From: Rhyacophila brunnea
Taxonomy: Eukaryota; Arthropoda; Insecta; Trichoptera; Rhyacophilidae
Length of the DNA: 64,000 nt
NCBI GenBank assembly: GCA_022495005.1
Contig: JAGYXB010001071.1
Location: 372,001 to 436,000 of the forward strand
Direction of reading: 5' to 3'
The notes beneath the pieces are model-generated. The model did no database searches, was not told the origin of the DNA, and saw only the letters and a program-made list of their open reading frames with translations. This document shows, piece after piece, positions 1 through 11,476 of this stretch. The translations under genes and the position numbers were made by a program. The stretch's first letter is position 1. Each line of letters begins with the position of its first letter.

Positions 1-1925
1 GCTAGTCCGTTTGAAATTGAAATGATTTTGTTACATAATTTATTAAGACAATTTGACAAAACCGAAGAACATTTCCTTAAAAACCAAAATATTGACATTT
101 CACTTATTCTATAACTAGTCTGAAAACATAACTAAGCATTTCTTGATTAAATGAGCATGGCGAGTAATTTCGTACAGAGCGATGGAGAACGAATGGTATT
201 CAACGCATAGTTTCAAAAAATCAGCATGAGCTTAACAAATCTAGTACCTGTTCTGTATTCATTAATCGTTTAATTAAAAACATTTCCTCCTGTTATCACA
301 CTGGCACCATCAACTAAGTGATGACAACTTTCATCGCGAAATAAAAAGTATTTAACTATCGACACCAACAATCTACAAAGTGAAACATATTCACACAGCA
401 AAAAAACTTATTATACAAGTGACGCGTTCACACAAAAGGTGCGACGTTAAACTATTCAAATAATATTTTTATTCTGTTTAAAAATATACATCATTGATTG
501 TGTATGTATATATACCTAATATATTATATGTTGATAGAAAGCATTTAAAAATTAATATTTAATTGATTAAATAAAGTTAATATTATCTTGAGGGCAAGAG
601 ACTCACATGCAGGTCACGATGTTATAATGAACGCAGGGCTCTTGATAATGCTATTGAAGAAGCTTAATAGACCTACGTAAAGTAAGGTAAGACCGGTAGT
701 CGGTAAAAAAAATATAAAGGGATGCATATAGCATATAGAATATGACTGACTGGAAAGTAGAGCATTCAAAATGGGTGAAACCGAAATCGACTAACCAGGT
801 AACCGCGCATAGTAATATTACTTGGTTAACTGTCCATAATTTTTACTTAAATTATTTAAAACCCATCTAAATAACTAATCTGTCATTCATATTATTAGTA
901 AGCTTGAAGCGGCCTGAAATAATCGTAATTATAGTGACAGGTAAATTCGGGAAGCAAATAATAAAAGTATTTTTTTTAATACAGATGCAGATTGTTGAAA
1001 AATCACAACTGCACTCAATAACCACATGTATTTATTTATTGAATGACCCAAAATTTTGTCTTCATAGAAAATAAAAAACAAATAGGTAGTGTTACACCCC
1101 CGAATGGTCCCCATTTGGGGATGTCTCTGTGTATCTGGAGAGGCCCGAGTCGGTATCAAATCCAACAAATAGTAAGGGCTGATTACGAAAATAAATAATA
1201 ATAGAGCCAGCAATGCCGTAGATTACGACCGTTGGAAAATATTTGCAACGTCGCCGTTTTTCGACAACGCTCTCGTTGAAAACGAAACACAAGATGTCGG
1301 GTAATACGCTGCAAACAGCCAAACAGTAAACACGCACCTTTCGTCCTCCGTAAAATAAATTATTAAAAATGTAACTATTATATAATATTATTAACTTAAA
1401 TAAACCTCGCCACTTCCATCACAATTCCGGTGTGTTAATTGTCCACCTCCACATCCCGAATCCAGACGAAAAACCATACCAAAATAAAAGTGACAGCGTG
1501 CTTCTCACTTTCGAAAACGAAATACAATTTAGTAAATACTATACATTATTTTGTATCATGTAGGTATAGTATTTTGATGATGAGCTTTAGAAAGTTTCGC
1601 ATTGTTCTTTTATTTTGTTTTATGTTTAAAAAGTGAACAATATTAGGTATAGTCTAAAATAAAAATCTTATGATTTTAATCGGTTAACCGGATTCGTAAA
1701 AAACTGGAAGTATTTTCTCCTCGGTAAATTGGATTCCCTACTGGAAAGAGAGGATTCGGGACAGATATGTCTGGAGGACGATTTTGTAGCGAGCCATCGA
1801 TCATAATTGACTTATTACGTACTACTAGCATACAGCAACTACAGTACCAAAAAAATTTTGTCAGCTAAGTTTCAATAACTAGGATATAAATATAACTCAA
1901 TAATGATCGTTATTATTGACCAATA
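1..1925. other. AT-rich stretch, no gene recognised
   Basis: I see no coding region, RNA gene or clear repeat boundary here. Two overlapping minus-strand open frames at 929-1337 have no recognisable motif and begin with weak start codons, so I treat them as chance. Confidence 0.5.
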
Positions 1926-2316
1926 ATATCGTCACCTCAATACTGCAACTAGATAACTCTGATTTGGTCATTGTTGGGAAAATGAAAATTAAACTATACT
2001 TGATTAACAGTATATCTATACTATAATTATTATTTTAAATAAAAATGGAAAATTGTGCTTGTCTAATTGGTAACAATTAAATGATATTCAATTGTATGAA
2101 AAAATATTGTAGATATATTATTTTATTTATTTAATGCATTTATGGTTTTAAAGTTATCTAACATTTTCAAACACAAAATTAATACAGTTCCCATTAACTG
2201 CTGAATTACCTAGGTTTATCATTTTGTAGACAAATGAAATATAGAATCAGATTCAATAGCTCTCTCAAAAACAATGAAAATCAAGTTATCTAGTTGTAGT
2301 ATTGAGGTGACGATAT
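1926..2316. mobile_element. Small TIR element (MITE-like), ~390 bp
   Basis: The two ends are inverted copies of each other: about 38 bp at 1926-1963 matches the reverse complement of 2279-2316 with one mismatch and one indel (ends ATATCGTCACCTC). No transposase frame lies between them, so it would be a non-autonomous DNA transposon. TA dinucleotides flank the TCGTCACC termini, as in Tc1/mariner insertions, but the terminal bases are themselves palindromic, so this is not decisive. Confidence 0.65.
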
Positions 2317-2318
2317 CA

Positions 2319-2703
2319 TTTTTTTTTTTTTGTGATTTTACCGAGGATTTGACTGCGACTCGCTGTCATATCGCCTCTTCTCTTCTAGAAGGGGATCCGT
2401 CAATCAGGTCCTCACTCCTATTCTGTTAAATAACTTTACAATTTTGCCTAGCTCTTCCGTCTTACCCACACCCTTCCGACACCCTTCAATTCGTCGACAT
2501 TCTCATAGATATCCGCAATTTGCAGCTGTACTCTGTGAAGTTCATATTTAGGGCATTGCAGTGCTATATGTACAATGTCCTTTAAAACATGACATTCATC
2601 GCAGAGCTGCGATTCGCTTCTTCTCATGAGGACATCAAATCTTTTCCCCATTGTGTGCTCTGTTCTTAGCCTCAGTATTAACTTAAGCTCATTCCTCGTC
2701 AAT
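2319..2703 (-). pseudogene. LINE 3' fragment: C-terminal cysteine-motif region
   Basis: On the minus strand an open frame of 84 residues (2448-2702) ends a non-LTR retrotransposon second ORF. Its sequence has the C-x2-C ... H-x4-C pattern (CDEC, then HIALQC) followed by PKY, typical of the tail of I/R1/jockey-group polyproteins, preceded by an arginine-rich LRLRTEHT segment. A run of 13 T on the plus strand at 2319-2331 is the element's poly(A) tail, and about 115 bp of 3' UTR lies between. The reverse transcriptase and endonuclease are absent, so this is a 5'-truncated dead copy. It directly abuts the TIR element on its left. Confidence 0.65.
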
Positions 2704-3429
2704 TTTCTTATTTTAATTTATATTGTTACTATAATTGGCATTTCTCATATTATTATATACACAGTAAACACATCTAATTCAGCGAGTCTGTAGACAGCTG
2801 TCATTTGATATACAACTTCACAACCAATGATGTAGTTTGTGTTGACAATTTCGTCAGTTCAATTATATATAACCTTTTTTACCAAATACCACCATCATCA
2901 TCATCATCAATCGATAATCGAGTATCACAATGTACTATTGTGGCACTACCAATTTAGTAACAACAAAGCGACTGCGAATGACAATGGAAAACCCGACCGG
3001 TAGTGGCATAGCCTTTTATAGTTCGTATCGCAAACGCATTTCGAATCGATACACGTCAGAAAATAATGTCTTTCATATTTATTTAAAATTATTTCGCTCA
3101 TCATCAAAGAATGCGACAAAATTTAATATTGTTTATATTTTAAATTTTCGAGTCGATACGTGGCGGCCGGATACTCTACTTAGTAAATAGGAATAAATTA
3201 AAAAGTTATTTTTCAATTACTGTAAATCCTCCATTATTTTATTTGGTAAATTTTAAAAATAACTCATGTGATTGCTTGTAAACGTACCTAATTTATTCAA
3301 ATCACTGTGGAGTGTAAATAGTGTACAAAGATACGATACTCGAAACCGTACTAGTAAATAAGTAGGTACATAATACGCAAAATACTCGATGTAAAAATAA
3401 CAATTATTAAGTTTCGGTAAATGCTATTG
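2704..3429. other. Spacer with a short CAT microsatellite
   Basis: A (CAT)n run of about 17 bp sits at 2893-2909. The plus-strand frame 2930-3190 starts with ATG and encodes 86 residues, but I recognise no family and its codon use looks like the AT-rich background. No other feature seen. Confidence 0.35.
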
Positions 3430-3931
3430 ATTGCAGGACCTATGCCTATAATATCGTTGGTCCCCATATTCGAATCCTGGGTCTAGCAAATACACAATCG
3501 TCAGCTGAATGCAGAACTATTCTAACTCACATTTGAAATATTTTAGAAGGAAGTTCTTTGAAACAACCTACTTCAATTATTTATTATTTGTATAGATAAA
3601 TAAATATATACATCATATTTTAATAAGACTATTGATGAAGAAAATGATGCATAAATGCGTTTATATAAATAAAAAATCACTTAAATACGGTGTTTCAAAG
3701 AATACTTCTGTACAATATTTTAAATGTGAGTTAAAATAGCTGTTTGGCATTCAGCTGACGACATATTATTTTTCAATTTGTGTTTGGAGTCAGAGTATGG
3801 ACGTGTTGAGCAAGTGGCTAACATCTATTCTCGTAAAAACAAAAATATGTCAATACAAACCTCCGCTCTGTGGAGGCCCATATGATCTTATTAGGATCGG
3901 GCATAGTCAAAGAAAAAGAAGAAGAAGAAGT
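3430..3931 (+). repeat. tRNA-derived SINE (family A), split by a TIR element
   Basis: A tRNA-like 3' half (ATTCGAATCC at about 3468-3477) is followed by a body also found on the minus strand at 10.1-10.4 kb and 15.8-16.1 kb. Shared blocks include CATATTATTTTTCAAT, GGAGTCAGAGTATGGAC and a CCTCC...GGAGG hairpin. The body is interrupted at 3499-3760 by another element. The copy ends in a (GAA)n tail at 3915-3931. SINEs are non-coding, transcribed by Pol III and mobilised by LINE proteins. Confidence 0.6.
3499..3760. mobile_element. TIR element nested in SINE A
   Basis: The ends are inverted copies over about 70 bp (CGTCAGCTGAATGC at both tips, roughly 75-80% match further in). They interrupt the SINE A body between its TACAC and ACATATT blocks, which are close together in the copy at 10.3 kb. 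No coding capacity. The target duplication is unclear. Confidence 0.6.
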
Positions 3932-5159
3932 GCCATTGATTGGTAGAAATAAATTTGATTAAGGAACTCTTCGATTTATGCTGACTGTTGTCTCCCAAAA
4001 ACATTTCAAATTTGTAATAAGTAGACCAAAAATCAATGGCAATTGGACGAACTTTTTAAAACCCACTTCGACTAGTAGAGAGTTGAATACTTACTTACTC
4101 TTAAGAGCACCATCTTAATTTTAATATAGAGGCTGTTATAATATTGTATTATTCCAATAGATTAGTTTAGAATATTATGTTTTTGTTTTGTCTTCGCCAA
4201 GCTATGGGCGGAGTATTTTTGTTTTCAATTTCATAATAAATGTAGTTATTTTAGTAGAACCATAAAATTAAAATTACTATGATGCAATAAATTAATAAGA
4301 ATAAATTATATAGTACATATTTTTTATTCAGCATTGTATACAATACATAATATTTTAAAATATAGCATTATTATTATCGAAAATATGGGTTAGTTATTAA
4401 TTATCAAGTGTCCTTCCTGCAAGTCTAATAAATATTTTTAAATAAATATAACTTTTTCCGTAACTGATGAATGTTGTTTTGATTTGGATAAACACCTTCA
4501 TGTTTTTTTTATTTATACAAATCTATTTGAATCACAATTTCATGCGTGATCGAGGTTTTTTTTAAATACTTATCAGAATTATCTTTCCATTTTAATCCGA
4601 CCCAACGGTTATGATTGATATTTTTATCAAAACTGTCTGGAAGTATATAACATCAATTTTCAAAATACATAATTTATGACTTCCTTTTAAATATGGCAAT
4701 AAATATCTAATATAATTGATAACTAGCGAAATAATTATATACCAGGCCTATGCGTGATTTACTGTCACGAATGTAATGCGAAGGCTACATAGATAATCTG
4801 TGCTGAAGACAACAGTAAATTATATACTTCAAGACGGTAACAATCTATTATCTATTACGATAAATGTATTACAGATTCCCTTGGCACCTGCTCATTGCAT
4901 AACTATAGCGTTATATACCACCCAGGTTAATTTAAAGTTTAAACTAACCTTTGCCTGGCCATAAATGTTCTGAAACATCGAAAGATATAATCTCATACCG
5001 ATACAAAATGCAATTTTCAATTGATAAAACAGAAATGAATTACTTATAAAAGAACACCGTCAAATTATTTTCCTACATAGCTTTATTTGGTGCTGATGCT
5101 ACGACAACAAACTACACGATGTAGAGCTTAATATTAATACTATATAATATATAGAATAT
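3932..5159. other. AT-rich stretch, nothing recognised
   Basis: No gene, RNA or repeat structure that I can support. Confidence 0.5.
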
Positions 5160-5768
5160 AAATTATAGTGGATTCAAGCTCTGTACTATTCCATTTAAGT
5201 CGTTTTTTGCGACCCAAGTTTCGCCTTTCGGCATCTTCAGGCGTCGTGTACACTCACCAAAGGTAAACACACACTGACAACGAACACTCTTAACTATAGC
5301 TTATATAATAAATCAATACAATAAAGTAGGTAAAAACCCCATATAACATTAATTCCATTAATTATTTTTCTTAGAATTGACGATTTACACCTCTTGAGTG
5401 TAGTATTTTTATTGTTTATAAAGAATAATGATCTATTATTAGGTTGACGATTTATTATAATATGCTATCGAGTGTATTGTTATTAATAAGACAGGGTTTT
5501 TACTAATTAGGTTTTTTACTGACACTTCAACTATTCATAATTTGTTTATTGTATTTTTTGTGACCTTTGACTTGATAGGTAGGTAATGGAGTTTTTACCT
5601 ACGTTATTGTATTGATTTATTATATAAGCTAGACTTAATAGTGTTCGTTGTCAGTGTGTGTTTACCTTTGCTGAGTGTACACGACGCCTGAAGATGCCGA
5701 AAGACGAAACCCGGGTCGCGAAAAACGACTTAAATGGAATAGTACAGAGCTTGAATCCATTATAATTT
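5160..5768. mobile_element. Foldback element with ~180-bp inverted arms and hammerhead-like motifs
   Basis: Left arm 5160-5341 and right arm 5585-5768 are inverted copies with about 90% match by eye; the middle 240 bp is AT-rich and non-coding. Each arm contains CTGAAGA, then a GCC-GAAA-GGC hairpin (GAC in the right arm), then GAAAC, four bases and GTC. This is the order of a type I hammerhead ribozyme core. The right-arm copy is on the plus strand (5688-5717) and the left-arm copy on the minus strand (5211-5240). Hammerhead motifs are known in the terminal repeats of Penelope-like retroelements; I see no reverse transcriptase here. Confidence 0.65.
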
Positions 5769-5844
5769 GAAATCAAATTCCATCAAGTACCTTCAGTCGT
5801 TAGTATTAATAATATAGAATATATTATATTCTTTTTAACTTTTC

Positions 5845-6010
5845 CAACAGGCCACGAGGTCCAATTGCAGTAGTGTAATTAGTAATAGAAGTAAAACAAT
5901 CAGAAACACCCAGACTTTGAAAAAATGCATAAATATATTGTAATCTCACTGGGAGTCAAACCCGGAGCCCCCGAATAAAAGGTTAGCGCATTGTGCACTA
6001 TATAAAAAAG
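5845..6010 (-). repeat. SINE (family C) copy, minus strand
   Basis: Read on the minus strand, a tRNA-like 3' half (GGTTTGACTCCC, a near-consensus B box) is followed by TTTATGCATTTTTTCAAAG and CTGGGTGTTTCTGATTG. The same body follows the tRNA-like head at 38.6 kb. The A-box side of the head is degraded. Confidence 0.6.
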
Positions 6011-6159
6011 CTCGAGCGATCAATTAATTTATTCGGTTAACTAGATTTTAGAGTATCCCTGTGGCCATTTAGGGTATCACTGAATGACGGCACTTATAGA
6101 CCAATCCTAGGAAAATCATATTATGGGCCTTGGAGAAAAAATTATGTTAGCAACTTTAT

Positions 6160-6297
6160 TAACCTAATGGGTCCGTGCTCTGAGCCCAAGCGCACATTAA
6201 AATATCATGTGAATTTTTCTTGCCAGTCCCGGGATTTGAACCCCACAATAGTATAGGCCAATACGTTACCCGCTTCGCCTTTGTAGGCAGACATATT
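6160..6297 (-). repeat. SINE (family A) copy, minus strand, 3'-truncated
   Basis: The reverse complement has a tRNA-like head with a B box (GGTTCAAATCCC) followed by GGGCTCAGAGCACGGACC, matching the family A body at 10.3 kb. Only the head and first ~60 bp of body remain. Confidence 0.55.
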
Positions 6298-6386
6298 ACT
6301 TCCTCTGAGATCAACAGTGTCTAAATATACTTCTTACTAGTAGCCTTTGCTAACATGCACTTTGCCATGGAACGTTCCGCCATATA

Positions 6387-6672
6387 TTTTATTTATTTAT
6401 TTATTTAAAAAGACACGTTGAGTACATAACAAATTATCAATTCAGGACGTTCACAACATGAGATTTAGAATAAAAGTACAATTAAATCAATTAGATAAAA
6501 AACAAGGTAGAGAAAAAAAATCAAAGCAAAAAATTATTTTATAGAAAAGAAATAAAATAAAAAAACAACTCCCTATTGGTTCATGGTGAGCCTGACATGA
6601 GGAAACAGCTTTCACCCAAAATAGGTCATAGCGACCACGCATGTAATTGACGGGTGCATAAAAATTCAAATT
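6387..6672 (-). pseudogene. Jockey-like LINE 3' end (subfamily 2), dead copy
   Basis: A minus-strand frame (6487-6669) encodes NFYAPVNYMRGRYDLFWVKA, which matches the C-terminal end of the LINE fragment at 49.8-50.1 kb (YAPFNCLRCCSYDIFWVR). Downstream on the minus strand are the shared 3' UTR block CTCATGTTGTGAACGTCC and an (AAAT)n tail, seen as (TTTA)n at 6387-6406. Heavily 5'-truncated with no catalytic domain. Confidence 0.6.
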
Positions 6673-7276
6673 TTCTAGAATATCGGTATTGAAAACTATA
6701 CCACGTGGTAGTAGGGAAAATATATTATATTAACCGAATAACACACATAACTGAGTTCCCTGGAATAACACCTCAGTTTTATATTGTTAGTTTCGCCCTG
6801 GTTAATGATTATATCGATATCGTTCTTAATTGGTAAAGCATACCGTCCTGATTGCGATAGTTATCTGTCCAAGATCAATTCGGTATAAATACTTTTATAA
6901 ATATATCTACTTATTTAACATAGTATAATATACATATTCCCCAATAACAACTGAATCAATTGAACGATATAACTGCTGCTAAGAATATGTGATTACATGA
7001 TGGTTATTTACATAGTCTGTGTGTTTTCATTGGTAATTTATTCACATATTCACCTAACGTAACATTCATATGCAAATAGGTTATGTTTTCAATACTGTGA
7101 AAATTAGGTGGGTCAGGTAAATATGTGTTTTGCACACTACATTTTCAAGCAAATAATATAAGAAGTAGAATGTCGATAGTTCACACAGTTTAAATAGTAT
7201 TATCATTATTATGAACTCTTTTGAGTGGTACCTAATATAATTTATACTTATCTTCGAACATTACAATCATCTGGTA
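6673..7276. other. AT-rich stretch, nothing recognised
   Basis: No gene or repeat structure that I can support. Confidence 0.5.
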
Positions 7277-7579
7277 TATTCTATACACAAGGTGACTATC
7301 GACCGATAAAGTGATAAATTTATAGTATTTATTACATATTTGTATTGAGGTATTATAATTATTACAATAAACTAGCCGTATAAACAGTCAAAACTGTCTA
7401 TCTCGCTCTAAATTTTATCACAGCCAAGAGAGGTGCTGTTAAAATATAGTACTTATTGCAACAATTACAACCAACGTATTCTAATTGTTACAATAAGTGC
7501 TAATACTTTGATACAAACCTGCCCTAAGTTTGATAATATTTATCACTTTATTACTTTAGCGGTAGATAAGTATAGAATA
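7277..7579. repeat. Degenerate foldback with nested central hairpin
   Basis: TATTCTATAC at 7277 is the inverse of GTATAGAATA ending at 7579, and the next ~40 bp on each side also match loosely in inverted orientation (GATAAAGTGATAAAT against TTTATCACTTTAT). A second inverted pair around 7450-7506 (AGTACTTATTGCAACAATTA) forms a central hairpin. Probably an old MITE. Non-coding. Confidence 0.45.
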
Positions 7580-7877
7580 GACCCACAGGTCATAAATAAA
7601 TTCAAAACATGAGTATTAAAAAAAGCTTAGAAAAATTTGAACCAAGTGCGATTCGATATCTTTCAAAACTTGTTACAATCTTAATTGGATAAAAAAATAT
7701 TATTGTTCTAATAAGGAACTATATATTATTGGCAAACAGTAAAAGTCAAACAAAAGAACACTAAATTTAAATAGAATCCAAAATATTATGTAAATTTTAT
7801 TTGAACATTTACAGTTTTAAAAAAAAGATTTTTTTTTCGGTTAGGTACATGTTCAAACACGCGCATTAACATGATTT
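7580..7877. other. AT-rich spacer
   Basis: Nothing recognised. Confidence 0.5.
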
Positions 7878-8526
7878 TACTCCCTACTTCAGTTATGATT
7901 TGTCAATTTATGGCTACGGCCGTATGTTGTAGCTTAACCACTGGGAAATGCCAAAAGAAATGGCGTATTTCAAAAAAATACTACCTTATTCTTAGTTTAA
8001 TAATTATTATAAAACAATCATTTTCCGTCAGATGTTTATACCACACTTGAATTTTCAAAGACATAGCTTATAATCAGTATCTTTAGAAGTATCTTCAAAT
8101 GTGTTAATCTTGCCCATTTTTTGAATAATAAAATGCCTAATTCTTGTCAAATTTGCGATCACAGAGATTATCAATATAATTTTTATCGTAAATATTTCAC
8201 TATAATAATGTCACACATAAATTATATTAATGGTTTTATAAATGCGTTTAAAAATTAATAAATGTAAAAAATCTTAACACCACTGCACATTTATGTACTG
8301 AAATATGACTATATTCTAAAACGTTAGAGCAAGAGGTTTAAAAGAATACTATGTTATGTAATAAAAATACTTTATGCAGTCATCAAATGTTTAAAATTAA
8401 TATAAAGGATAATAAGGCTTCAAAATTATATAAATAGATTATCTACAACGTATAAAGAATGTCCAGGATCATGCTTTGAAAATACCATAAAAGCTCCATT
8501 TTGACCTACGCGGAGCACGTGGGCCT
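7878..8526. mobile_element. TTAA-type TIR element, left-truncated copy
   Basis: This region matches the complete element at 10638-11472 from its middle to its right end, including ATGGCTACG, TGTTGTAGCTTAACCACTGG and the right inverted repeat ending GCGGAGCACGTGGGCC. TTAA follows at 8527-8530. The left ~215-bp inverted repeat is missing. No coding capacity. Confidence 0.7.
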
Positions 8527-8530
8527 TTAA

Positions 8531-10078
8531 TCCGTAAAAATTCAAAATTGGAAGGAATAAATTAACATACTTTATTTTTTATTATTATATTGTATATTTC
8601 ATTTTAAAAACTACAATACCGTTATGAATCAAAATTGATTGAGTAAAACTATATGAAACCTTTGATAATAATTTTCTAAGTTTTCGTCGAATCATTCAAC
8701 CTGTATATTTAACAATAGCGCTCAAATGATAACTACCAATTAAATAGTAAATTTCATACATAATAGCGTTAACTTTGCAAATAGCTAACCCAGATGTTGC
8801 AAAATGTAATACAATGTGAAATAAGCAGTGCTAAACGTTATAATATGATGTAATTCAATAGGTCAGGCAAGATTGTTCTATGAATATGAACTAACTTGAA
8901 AACAATATACTATGAATTATTATTAAGCTATATCAGTTACTACAACTCCAGTAAAACATACACAAAGTCCGTAATATCCTAAACTTTAATTTTGAGATAT
9001 TCACAAAAACCGACCGTCGTTTGATGCAACAAACATATAATTATAAAACAATTAGAAATGCAAATGGTGAAATATAATGACCTTAAACACATTCTAATTA
9101 TTAGAAAAAGATGTTTTGTTATTGATCAATATCGATAGATATTAGCTATTTAGCAACTACTTTTTTTTATAAAACTGGGAGCTGGAAATGATAATTAATG
9201 ATCTAGTCAGCATATGGTAGAGATATACGTTTTTAATAAATACAAAAATTACAAATATCAAAATACTAGTGGCGACAAATAATCAGCAAGACGTGCTCAT
9301 CTCTATTGGATCTTTTTTTTATTTTGGGGGTGCGGTCTTCAAAGGCGGAACTTAACAATAATTGCTGCCTTGACAATTTTATTGAAATAAAATAACATAT
9401 TTTGACAGTCTGTGCTATAAACGTGTAATTTATTATTTAGAAACAATTTTTAGAAAGTTTTTAAAACTAAACACATATAACGTATACCTACTTTGTCGTC
9501 GTATTACAATTCCTACTCTGGTGAAATTTATAGAAACCTACATAATTTTCTTCTAAAAAAATAATAATTACAGTAAGTATATTTTTTTTGTAATTTCCTA
9601 TAAATTATTAAAGAATAAAATATTGAGAGAAGGTTACCAAAAAAGAAATATTTTTATGGGATCTAAAAATGTCATTCTAATAAACATAGTGACTGACATG
9701 TTATTTATATTTTTAATGACCTTAGGTATTATAGGATTACTATAGGTACTTCCATTAGATTATTTATACATATTTTATATATTTTTCGTTGAATAACATT
9801 GATTTTCATTTCACTGTAAAAATCAGTCATATTTGATGAATTTTAAATGAAATAGGAATGACAATCATATTTATAAGAAATATGCAATAAGCTAAGAAAC
9901 ACTCACCATAATATGAACATTTTACAATAGGTACTATATTAATACTATCTATAATAACTTTGTTTTTTTTTGTGTTCTTTCTTTTGTGTTTTGTGTTCCT
10001 AAGAATACCATATGAGCCTTTACAGAGAGGAAGTAGGTTTTTGTTTACGAGAAATGTCAAAATTATATATAAAAAAAA
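8531..10078. other. AT-rich stretch, nothing recognised
   Basis: No supportable gene. The minus-strand frame 9827-10060 has no recognisable features and is very likely chance. Confidence 0.45.
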
Positions 10079-10105
10079 CCTAACCTAACCTAACCTAACC
10101 TAACC
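10079..10105 (-). repeat. Interstitial (TTAGG)n run, 5.4 units
   Basis: Perfect repeat of the arthropod telomere unit at the 3' end of the SINE A copy. A related degraded run sits at the corresponding place in the SINE copy at 15.83 kb, so the run belongs to the SINE tail rather than to a telomere. Confidence 0.85.
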
Positions 10106-10390
10106 AAATATTCAAACAAAAACCATATTATTCGTCATTAAATCAACATATTCAACCACTAATACATTGGTTATATTATGATACCAAAAATATGTATCTT
10201 TCCTCCACAGTGTGGAGGTTTGTATTGACAATTATTGTTGGTCACTTGCTCATTCTACATATTAGGTCCATACTCTGACCCCAAAGACACATTGAAAAAT
10301 AATATGTCGTGTATTTGTCAGACGCAGAATTCGAATCTGAGACCCATGACATTATAATCCAACGCATTAGCCGCTCGGCCATCGTGGGCT
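10079..10390 (-). repeat. SINE (family A), near full length, with telomere-like 3' tail
   Basis: On the minus strand the head resembles a tRNA-Leu/Ser type: A box TGGCCGAGCGGC at 10370-10381 and a B-box-like GATTCGAATTCT at 10327-10338. The body follows, with a CCTCC...GGAGG hairpin, and the copy ends in a run of TTAGG units (plus strand 10079-10105, CC plus five TAACC) next to a T-rich stretch. Confidence 0.65.
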
Positions 10391-10637
10391 CATTTTGAAT
10401 AATTCATACCTATTTAATCAACGAGTAAATATATCTATTTTGACTGAATATATTTTATTGTCTGATTTTAGTTCTTTGATATATAATATACCAACAACTA
10501 AATACATTATAAATGTGTACATTTATTTATCGCGAGAATGCTTTATTTATTAGTTATATAGACAAAATAAGTTTTAAGCTAACCTTCTAATTATGAATGA
10601 AGTTACTAGATATGTATGTAATTAATAACTTACTTAA

Positions 10638-11472
10638 GGGTGGACGTGCTCAGCGTGGGTCAAAATGGAGCTTTTTTTCTATTTTCAACGCATGATCCTG
10701 GACATACCTTAAACGTTGTAGATAATCTATTTGTATAATTTTGAAGCCTTATTATCCTTTATATTTATTTTAAACATTTGAAGACTGCATAAAGTATTTT
10801 TATTACATAAAATAGTATTCTTTTAAACCTCTCGCTCTACTTCAATTTTAGTTTGTCAATTTATGGCTACGACTGTATGTTGTAGCTTAACCACTGGGGG
10901 ATGACAAAAGAAATGGCGTATTTCAAAAAAAACACTACCTTATTATTAGGTCAATAATTATTATAAAGCAATCATTATTCATGGGATGTTTATCAAACCT
11001 GGTCAAAAACATAGCTTATAATTAGTATCTTTAGAATTATCTTCAAATGTGTTAATCTTGCCGATTTTTTGAATAATAAAATGCCTAATTCTTGTCAAAT
11101 TTGGGATTTGAGATTATCAATATAATTTTTTATCGTAAATATTTTACTAAAAGTATCTCGTCATAAATTATACTAATGGTTTTATAAATGCGTTTAAAAA
11201 TTAATAAATGTAAAAAATCTTAACACCACTGCACAGTTATGTACCGAAATATGACTATATTCTAAAACATTAGAGCGAGAGGTTTAAAAGAATATTATTT
11301 TATGTTATAAAAATACTTTATGCAGTCATCAAATGTTTAAAATAAATATAAAGGATAATAAGGCTTCAAAAATATTTAAATAGATTATGTACAACGTTTA
11401 AGGTATGTCCAGGATCATGCTTTGAAAATAGAACAAAAGCTCCATTTTGACCTACGCTGAGCATGTCCCCCC
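10638..11472. mobile_element. TTAA-flanked DNA transposon (piggyBac-type MITE), complete
   Basis: Exact TTAA lies at 10634-10637 and 11473-11476. Tips read GGG(T/G)GGACRTGCTCAGCG from both ends. The inverted repeats are unusually long, about 215 bp each and highly similar. The ~400-bp centre has no transposase frame. TTAA target duplication is the hallmark of piggyBac elements; the family assignment is inferred from that alone. Truncated and miniature relatives lie at 7.9-8.5 kb and 21.3 kb. Confidence 0.8.
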
Positions 11473-11476
11473 TTAA

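Noticed and set aside
929..1337. Two overlapping minus-strand ORFs
   Set aside because: Different frames over the same DNA, weak starts, no motif.
2930..3190. 86-residue plus-strand ORF with ATG
   Set aside because: No recognisable family, and codon content follows AT-rich background.
10079..10105. True telomere or chromosome end
   Set aside because: Only 5.4 units, inside a SINE tail, with long unrelated sequence on both sides.
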